This document shows positions 57,444 to 64,000 of a stretch of DNA of 64,000 nucleotides, one piece after another. The first letter of the stretch is position 1. Each line of letters starts with the position of its first letter. The notes under the pieces were generated by a model, which was not told where the DNA came from, did no database searches, and was given only the letters and a program-made list of their open reading frames with translations. The position numbers were made by a program, and so were the translations under genes. The DNA is from Mariannaea sp. PMI_226 (lineage: Eukaryota > Ascomycota > Sordariomycetes > Hypocreales > Nectriaceae): NCBI GenBank assembly GCA_024336345.1, contig JANFOG010000019.1:62001-126000 (forward strand), read 5' to 3'.

Positions 57444-58358
57444 TTATGCTTGATATTGTCTCTTGATTAGGCTTCTGCGATTAGGCTTGTCTGCCACTGT
57501 TGTAGTGGAATCATGTCTTGCTGTGCTTAATGATGCTCTTGTGTTTATGCTTGTGAAGGGATCATTATTTGGTCCTGGTGCCTGGATCTCATCGACGGTG
57601 TCAGTATTTGGGGCCGGGGTAACAAGGGCGACTTCATCCGCTGTGCTGTCTGTGGAATATGAAGAAGATGCGGGTGGAATAGATCGGGGCTTTTTGGATG
57701 GTGTGGTATTAAGATCCTGTAGCATTCGTTTGGCAGGGGGGGAATCTGGTGTGATGGGCTGGATTGGCTCGTCTTGATTCAAGTGGTCTGTTGGTTGCCT
57801 CTGTTTTATAGGGTTGATGTATTTCATTTTTGCAAAGTCTAGTGTTGGTCGTGCACCTGCCTGGTGGCTTGTGGGGGAAGTGGTTGGAGTTGATGGCGGT
57901 AATGTGCTTGCTTGGTTTCGGTGAAGCCAACTGAAGGAGTTAGGGACAACAACTAAAACATAGTCATCTGCATGTTCTGGTGGGTTGACCATTAAGTCGT
58001 GATTAAGTATGCTGATGACGTTTCCAGTGCACGTGAATAGTGCATTTGGTTGGAATGGGCTCTCTTCCCTTTCGGCCATTTTCTTGTGAATCATAGTATA
58101 TGGGTTTGTGTGGATGGGGAAGATAACGAAAATCTGAAAGTAATGGAACCCGCCAAATGGTGACTTGGCCTTGTCAGGTGGGGATAGATAGGTCGATTGT
58201 TGGACAAAGCCACAGCATTTAAGCTGGGTGTTGCTTAGGCCTGTGGATTCCTTTTGCAAAAGGGTTTGGCCAGAGCCGACAACTGGACCAGTAAAGGAGA
58301 CCACTGGGGAGGTGTTTGGAAATAAGTTGATGCCTTGTAGGTTTCGTTGAAGGACACT
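57444..58358 (-). CDS. Unknown protein, OB-fold-like N-terminal part and disordered Pro/Ser tail
   Basis: The frame is open from 58358 to TAA near 57444 (about 304 residues) with no ATG before the conserved-looking part, so it is probably a second exon. A branch-like CTAAC and an AG acceptor lie just upstream (58355-58390). Residues about 30-125 look folded (FVIFPIHTNP, ALFTCTGNVISILN, DDYVLVVVPNSFSWL), with alternating beta pattern suggesting an OB-like fold. The rest is Thr/Pro/Ser-rich and basic near PSKKPRS. I do not recognise the family. It is next to 58415-58927 on the same strand and may be one gene with it. Confidence 0.5.
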   Translation of the reverse strand, partial: SVLQRNLQGINLFPNTSPVVSFTGPVVGSGQTLLQKESTGLSNTQLKCCGFVQQSTYLSPPDKAKSPFGGFHYFQIFVIFPIHTNPYTMIHKKMAEREESPFQPNALFTCTGNVISILNHDLMVNPPEHADDYVLVVVPNSFSWLHRNQASTLPPSTPTTSPTSHQAGARPTLDFAKMKYINPIKQRQPTDHLNQDEPIQPITPDSPPAKRMLQDLNTTPSKKPRSIPPASSSYSTDSTADEVALVTPAPNTDTVDEIQAPGPNNDPFTSINTRASLSTARHDSTTTVADKPNRRSLIKRQYQA

Positions 58359-58414
58359 TTATTGTGCAGAAGGCAGTTAGCTAGGTATTTAGAAGGTTAT
58401 ATTAGTAGGGATGC

Positions 58415-58891
58415 TCAAGGCTGGTATCCCTGATCTCTGACGATAAGAACTGGGATTGTATATTCCATCATGGTGCCAACTTCCGATTCCAATCCGGCTG
58501 TTTGTTCAATATGCCAGGTTAGGGCATATGGGTGTATACGGCCGGTCATACTAAACCACTGGTCTTTCCAATCCTCTAAGGTGATCTTCTGGTGGTAGAG
58601 GGAAATGTTCAAGCTGAAGAAGATAGACGGGCTTGGCTCGTCTGGGTGGTGGGAAAGGGAGAGGGCACCATATTGTGGTTGCTTTAGCCAGTCTGGGCAA
58701 GGGAGGTATACCTGAGCAATAGTCTCGGCATTAAGTCCCTTAATGCGGAATTCCTCAGTAGATGAAAAGCGGGATGGGATGTTGGTCTTGACGAGAAAGG
58801 TCATGGATACATCGCCGCCAGCACTACCTTGGTATTCTGCTGGCTTCCTTGGCTTTCGAATAGGTGTCTGGCTTGGTCCTGGAGTGTTCAT
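58415..58891 (-). CDS. Unknown protein, upstream partner of 57444-58358
   Basis: From ATG 58889-58891 about 158 residues: a basic Pro-rich start (RKPRKPAEYQ), then an alternating hydrophobic pattern (DVSMTFLVKT, FFSLNISLYHQ, MMEYTIPVLIV). It ends at TGA 58415. It lies about 55 bases before the next frame on the same strand, and a different frame is used, so splicing is possible though no good donor is seen (GTCAGA near 58440 is the best). No family recognised. Codon use looks normal and there are no stops, so I think it is real. Confidence 0.45.
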   Translation of the reverse strand: MNTPGPSQTPIRKPRKPAEYQGSAGGDVSMTFLVKTNIPSRFSSTEEFRIKGLNAETIAQVYLPCPDWLKQPQYGALSLSHHPDEPSPSIFFSLNISLYHQKITLEDWKDQWFSMTGRIHPYALTWHIEQTAGLESEVGTMMEYTIPVLIVRDQGYQP

Positions 58892-58927
58892 TGTGGTAGA
58901 TTGGAATAAGGAATCAGGATGAGGCAA

Positions 58928-59826
58928 TTATTGCAATAATGAGGAGAGGAATGAGGAGTGTAAGAGGAAGGAGGACAAAGAAGAGACGGAAGATAAGTAG
59001 GGGCAAGAACGTATAAGAAGTGTACCAACACAGTGGCAATAGAGCATACTGCTGAAGCTGGTGTGGTAGCTTTTGGATCAGCTGCAACGGATAGCCAAGG
59101 CTTGGGGGTTGAAAGCGAGGTTTTGGGGGTATGATTACATTAGTATTCTTATGATCAATGTACCTTTTGGAGTGCTCATTGGGTTGGTGAAGTTATTGGT
59201 GTGTATTGGTCTGTGGTGAGGGTTACAATGGCATTGCAGCTGTTACACAAGAGAGCAACGGAAATCCCCACGCACAGTTTGACCGCCTTTTCCGTTACCT
59301 TGTCCTTACCTTGTCCTTACCTTGTCATGTCTTACCTTGCGATGAATCGTGCATATGCTAGTAGCGGTGAAGTCAATACACCCTAGACCGGGTAGAGGGC
59401 TTGATCCCCATTGCTTGGAGGGACCTACTGTTGAACGATCTTCTTTCCAAAAAGCAAAGTATCACTCCTATCAGAGACTGCCTTGGAAGTAATATGAAAC
59501 CTGTTTCTCTCGACATCGCGAGTTCAGATTGTGGATGATCGACTATGCAGCATCCCTGCAGTTCTGAAGGTATGTACGGGTGGCAATTTCATCATCCTTG
59601 GTGTCGGTGTGACGAGAGTGATTTTTCGTCCAGTTTCGAGGTTGGCGGATTAGGGTTAAAATCAGTCGACGGGTCATGTCTTCATACGTTCACATTACCA
59701 CTTTCTTTCATGGTAAGTATCAGTTGAGCGGAACTAATACAACGACCGTTCTCTTTGCATGGGCTGATGCATACCTTAGATAGGTAGTGACTGTACCTGA
59801 GGAAAGCCAATCTTGCAGCAGTGGCA
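58928..59826. other. Intergenic, no supported gene; short CTTACCTTGTC tandem repeat
   Basis: About 0.9 kb. A TTACCTTGTCC unit is repeated three to four times near 59296-59340. An ATGGTAAGTATC at about 59709 could be a short upstream exon for the next gene but has no other support. Confidence 0.45.
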
Positions 59827-60924
59827 ATGCTATCAACGAATGCGCTAAGCCGCCTAGCACGCGTCACGCTCACGGGTGCTATTGTCATAATTGCTTTCGT
59901 ATCATTCTGGCATTTATATAATGCCACGATTCCCACAGCCTATGCCGCGTCAGGGTCCAGCATCCGCACAAATCTCTCAGAGCAGTCTATCCCGAACGTA
60001 GCTCACTACGTCTACATCATCAAGGATCCCAGCTGTGAACTTGTGTTCAACTTCAGTGATGCCCTATCTGTATACGCTGCTTGGCATTTTTGGCATCCAG
60101 ATGCCATATATTTACACACAAATGCCCCAGAAGAAAGCATCAACCGAGCGCGAGAGGGATTATCTGGACAATGGAGCAGACTTATATTTGATATACCAGG
60201 CTTGCAAGCAAAGCACGTCTCAGTTCGGACACATGCAAGAAACGGGGTAGCAATTAACCTCATCGAGCACAAATCAGACTTTTTCCGTGTTCAGGCCATC
60301 AGAGAGTTCGGAGGTGTTTATATTGACTTTGATGTACATCCATTGCGAGATGTACAAGTCCTTCGCGAAAGTGGTTTCCAAGCCATTGGCGGAGGACAAT
60401 TGGGAGGACAATTGAACTCTGGTGCTTTCATGTCGAAGAAGGGAAGCAAACTAATAAACCTCTGGGCCGAAGATATGCATAAAGCATACGATGGTGGTTG
60501 GACCACCCACAGCAACGACGTTATAACTCGATTGGGCGAGCAATTAGTGGCAGACCCTGGTGAGATGCTTATTATGGAACGAGAGGCCTTTGCGCCTGGC
60601 AGTTGGAACGATGTGGATTGCATTAATCTATTTGGGGTTCATAACGAAACTACCTCTGATTTGGAACATATGGACTTGGAAGCCCACTTACCATCGTTCG
60701 ACATAAACTCACCTGAGATCTCACCGTCGTGGGCAACGGATTGGTCAAGGACTTATCTTCTACACGCCTTTAAGCCACAACGATCTGGTGTATCAGTCTA
60801 CGGATTCAATCGCATTACACCAAAGTATGTCCTGGAGAGGCGTAGCAATTTTGCGAGGGCTGTCTACCCAATTGCCAGGATTTTGCATGACCGTGGACTG
60901 TTAGGCTTAAATGACTCGCATTAA
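59827..60924 (+). CDS. GT32-like glycosyltransferase, type II membrane protein
   Basis: 365 residues from ATG 59827 (the open frame starts two codons earlier at a GTG). A short basic N-terminus and a hydrophobic anchor (residues about 14-32) suggest a Golgi type II enzyme. The DXD-sugar-binding region reads SDFFRVQAIREFGGVYIDFD near residues 150-172, the hallmark of GT32 (Gly_transf_sug) proteins such as OCH1-type transferases. It is preceded by a PNVAHYVYI start motif. A later HAFKPQRSG is consistent with the family. Family knowledge: transfers a sugar from a nucleotide sugar to glycan or lipid. The acceptor is unknown. It is a single-exon gene with an intact frame between repeat-rich regions. 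Confidence 0.85.
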   Translation: MLSTNALSRLARVTLTGAIVIIAFVSFWHLYNATIPTAYAASGSSIRTNLSEQSIPNVAHYVYIIKDPSCELVFNFSDALSVYAAWHFWHPDAIYLHTNAPEESINRAREGLSGQWSRLIFDIPGLQAKHVSVRTHARNGVAINLIEHKSDFFRVQAIREFGGVYIDFDVHPLRDVQVLRESGFQAIGGGQLGGQLNSGAFMSKKGSKLINLWAEDMHKAYDGGWTTHSNDVITRLGEQLVADPGEMLIMEREAFAPGSWNDVDCINLFGVHNETTSDLEHMDLEAHLPSFDINSPEISPSWATDWSRTYLLHAFKPQRSGVSVYGFNRITPKYVLERRSNFARAVYPIARILHDRGLLGLNDSH

Positions 60925-61325
60925 GTAACACTTTCAGAGCAGTGGCTCGCTATGATAACTAGTTAGCATATCCGCCGACAACAACACTACTAAATGACAA
61001 TTGTATATTGATATCCGGCTGTGAGTCTCATGTGCCCTGTTACCGTCGCCATCAGAGCATAGTAGTTTGTATTGCATGCAAACGGGCAATAGAACGTCGG
61101 ACCAACTAGATTCATCGCACCAACATTCAATACCTTAAATGCCAACAACCCCGGTTCCCGCCACGCAGGACACAATAAGCATCATCTTCGGGTCTCTAGC
61201 TTCCAGTGCTTTGCAGTGACTTCAATGAACAGCTCGTCTATCGGTTGAGCTTGATACAGCTTGGTAATGATTGGGTTGGCGCTATTCAGTTTGTGGAGAA
61301 GATCTTGTGGCTAAATTTGTCAACG
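60925..61325. other. Intergenic, no gene seen
   Basis: 400 bases between the glycosyltransferase and the integrase-type transposon. Confidence 0.5.
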
Positions 61326-61329
61326 TATA

Positions 61330-63395
61330 TGTTCCGGGCCATTCGCGAACGGATCCAATTCGCGAATCGCCCAGGCCACTGACGAATATCCACATCCGTG
61401 AATGGCCCGGGCCAACCGCGAATACAACACAAGTTACTCAAAATGATCTAATTACTGTTTCCCACTGTATCTGCCCTCGCCCTCTTCCTTTTCGGTCTCT
61501 CAACTAATGCTATTTCAGCCACGACTGCCAGCCCTGATTGATTTCCACAGTTATGTTCATCCCTATGGCAATGAACTGTGCACTCTTTATCTTCTTTGTA
61601 ACACCTACACCTCTTGGTATTGCACTCTCCTTTACATTGACACGACACTCCTACCCGTGCACTAGTGGAAGCATCCCGAGCTGCTTCTGTAAGTGTAACC
61701 TCTTTACTAGTCATTGGAATAGTGATATCTGGCCAGAGAGACTTATCCACTGCACCTACTCCCTTAGTAGGTATTAATCGCTTAATAACTTCCGAAGCAG
61801 TCAAAACCCTGTATCTATGAGCGTAGGGCTCTTCTAGAATACGCCCAAATAGTCGCCGGTTGTCAGTAGAGGTGCGATCTTCTCTAGGAACCTTGATAGA
61901 GACAATGTTTCCGACATTAAAGTGTTGGATTGTGTGCCGTTTAGAGTATTTTTGCATCATCCGAAGCTTTACTCTCTGGGTTGCGTTCCGGGCTTTTATA
62001 ATTACCTGATCTGCAGGCTCCGACACCTGCTGTTCCTTCTCTGGCTTGTGAGTTGGAGAGTTATGGATTGATGGCGAGATTTGTACGTTGATTTCTGACC
62101 CTACCCCGGCTTCTGGGCTAATAAGCATGATAATCTGGGAACTACCTGGGCTAATATTAATATTGATTGCAGGACTGGAAGCACGAGTGCTGGGGCTAAG
62201 GGTATATATTGGAGCCTAGGCAAAATCCTCTTGGGGGATGCCGATAGTAGGGTCTAATCGCTTTTGCTGATTTAGCCAGTTACTATAGGGAGTACGGTCC
62301 CTGAATGCAGCTCTACAGGAGCGCAACCAATAGTGGAATGCTTTTAGGTGTTCATTGCCAGCATAGCTTCCATAATTCCATTAGGCCACTCAATAGACCC
62401 GTTATCCATTTTCCAAGCTCTAAGCTTCACTTCCACAACTCTATTGGCTTGCTCAACCAAGCCTTGGGTTTGGGGTGACCTTGGTGCTCTATTAATGATC
62501 TAGATCCATATTTGCGCAGCAGGATTAATAAGGCTCCTTTAAACTCTTTGCCATTATTGATTTAAACAATCATAGGAGGGAAGAAGGCAATAATAAATCG
62601 AGTAAATGTTTATACAATAGGCTCCCCATGCTTGCTTTTTAATAGATATAGCTGGGTATATTTAGAAAAGTGATCCTTGATATGTAGTATCCACTTGTAT
62701 TAACCTGATGGTTTATGGCGCATATCAATTAGATCAGCTTGAACATGTTCCCAAGCCCGATTTGTAAGAATGTGAATTAGCGGAGCCTTTGTTGCAGCTG
62801 GTCGATTAAGTGCGCAGTTCTTGCAACGTTTAATGATGAATTCAATATCTGCATGCATTATACTATAAAAATTTTGCTACACTACTTTGCAAGTCTTATT
62901 CTTTCCAGTATGAAGTAGCTGTAAATATTGGTTAGCAACTATATCAAAAGCTTCATTCTCAGGTACCACATATCGTGGCTCTGGGTGCTTGGGAATCTAG
63001 CTTGCGATGTAGCCGATTGTTGATAAGTTCAAATTCAGAGAGAGTCCTGTGCTTAAGTCGAGACTCAGCTGGGTTCTGCGGTTTTCGGTCGGGATTATCA
63101 AGTATAATGTGCAACTCCGCCATTTGTCATATTCAATGCGCTCTCTATGCGTGTATATTAGGCTTTCAATATAAGCCTTACATGCGCTGCGAACATCATT
63201 TGGAAATGGGTTAATAAGAGCAATTGCCGGTTCCATTTGACGTTTGGATGGGGGATTGGAAGTTGGGAATGATCATGTCAGTCAGTCGGTCAGAAAGATA
63301 ATCTGGGCACACACCGCTAGTTCGTATTCGCGGTTGGCCCGGACGATTCGCGAATTGGATCCGTTCGCGACTGGCCCAGAACATGGCCCAGAACA
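61330..63395 (-). mobile_element. Integrase-type DNA transposon (GINGER-like), 2,066 bp, TSD TATA
   Basis: Ends TGTTCYGGGCC...GGCCCAGAACA, of the TG..CA form used by integrases, flanked by TATA at 61326-61329 and 63396-63399. Terminal inverted repeats run for ~100 bases and include TCGCGAACGGATCCAATTCG and GGGCCAACCGCGAATAC on both sides. The right end has an extra ACATGGCCCAGA duplication. Inverted identity extends outward (AACGTATA/TATACGTT), so the exact terminus could be a few bases further out. Confidence 0.82.
61448..63236 (-). pseudogene. Retroviral-type integrase of the GINGER-like transposon, decayed
   Basis: Starts near 63236 (MEPAIALINPFPN) and ends 61448. An integrase finger region (CKNCALNRPA near 62830) is followed by the DDE core: VQADLIDM near 62740, IVxINNGKEFKG near 62560 (Asn where the second Asp is expected) and TQGLVEQAN near 62460. 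Near the C-terminus is a Cys-rich block CQCKGECNTKRCRCYKEDKE, like that of KRBA2-type domesticated integrases, and then a basic tail. Several TAG/TAA stops break the core. The last 226 codons (to 62128) are open. The second Asp loss and the stops make it inactive. Confidence 0.78.
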
Positions 63396-63399
63396 TATA

Positions 63400-63720
63400 C
63401 GTTAACTGTCTTATATTGCCTATTCTCTCAAAATGTGCCGTCTCGTTCCCTTCCTGTCGCCATCAACCTCACTCATAGATGTTAAATTGGCTTTATATCC
63501 TTTGAGATCTACTTGAGTTCAAGTCACGCTATCAAATGTATATGCGAACAAAGCCACCATCGAGTTGATGTTCGACGGAGCTAGAAGTGTATCTCCAACC
63601 AACCAACCACAACCTAAGAATAAGAGCACGAATCAGGATCGAAAAGAGGTATGATTCCAATTACACTTAAAAAAATTTAATTCTTTTGTTTAAAAAAAAC
63701 TGCCAAATTGTATCCACATG
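63400..63720. other. Intergenic, no gene seen
   Basis: About 320 bases with A/T tracts near 63665-63700. Confidence 0.5.
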
Positions 63721-64000
63721 TTAAGAACTCAAATCGCTACGCCAGCTCGTAAGGAGTTGAATTAGTTCCCCAGAATAGCTTCTCTCAGCCTTCATATACG
63801 ACTTCCCGGATTTTCCATATGACCAAGCCACAGCATTAAAGTCTTCTTTATCATATGAAGGCGCCTCTTGGAAGAATTGAGCTAGGCGCTGGCCAAGAAC
63901 TGGAGACTTGCCAGTAGGAAGTTTGATCGCGTAGATGGCCACTCTTCCTATGAACCCAGTATTGCAATCTATAGTTACGCCAAAAGCAAACCCATCAGGA
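63721..64000 (-). CDS. C-terminal part of an unrecognised gene, runs off the right edge
   Basis: The minus frame is open from the window end to TAA 63721-63723 (about 92 residues). It reads DGFAFGVTIDCNTGFIGRVA, then QRLAQFFQEAP and SGELIQLLTSWRSDL. The hydrophobic and charged spacing looks like a globular domain end. No family is recognised and the start is outside the window. Confidence 0.45.
   Translation of the reverse strand, partial: PDGFAFGVTIDCNTGFIGRVAIYAIKLPTGKSPVLGQRLAQFFQEAPSYDKEDFNAVAWSYGKSGKSYMKAERSYSGELIQLLTSWRSDLSS

Overview
The window comes from a filamentous ascomycete (Pezizomycotina). The evidence is short GT-AG introns of 51-68 bases with CTAAC-like branch sites, a giant fungal-type nonribosomal peptide synthetase (NRPS), a fungal transcription-factor gene, a fungal STAND NTPase, and many fungal transposons. 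Several transposons carry C-to-T decay of the kind left by repeat-induced point mutation (RIP). The lineage is not certain; a Sordariomycete (Hypocreales-like) is my guess.

Layout. 1-20177 (minus) is one NRPS gene whose 3' end lies outside the window. It has a 5.9-kb first exon, a 51-base intron and at least 14.2 kb of second exon, about 6,700 residues in all. The order is a chimeric C/A relic, A1-T1-E1, C2-A2-T2, C3-A3-T3, C4-A4-MT-T4, C5-A5-T5, then C6. Residue 1 should become D-configured and residue 4 N-methylated. A2, A3 and A5 share one specificity signature and are close duplicates.

20178-38.3 kb is a transposon graveyard. It holds a 610-bp MITE with TAA target duplications, a Tad-like LINE tail, an intact MULE transposase gene and a RIP-decayed hAT transposase. 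It also holds an OrsD/telomere-linked-helicase-type gene that was split by a young Ty3/Gypsy chromovirus (192-bp LTRs, TSD GCTGC) and by a solo LTR (TSD TGTAG).

38.8-52.2 kb is gene-bearing: a STAND NTPase with a ZZ finger, a secreted-type protein gene with a frameshift, a seven-exon transcription-factor gene without a visible zinc cluster, and a second broken copy of the OrsD-associated gene.

52.2-57.4 kb is almost gene-free and repeat-rich: a degenerate minisatellite, a two-copy direct repeat, short tandem repeats, and four tandem copies of a ~185-base sequence. Those four copies keep four hairpins with compensatory base changes, so I read them as a candidate structured RNA family. This is the least explained signal in the window.

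57.4-64 kb holds two unrecognised ORFs, a GT32-like glycosyltransferase gene, a complete but decayed integrase-type DNA transposon (2,066 bp, TSD TATA), and the C-terminal end of a gene that leaves the window.

The NRPS is the only biosynthetic gene seen. Its direct neighbours are transposons, so any tailoring genes would lie beyond the left edge.
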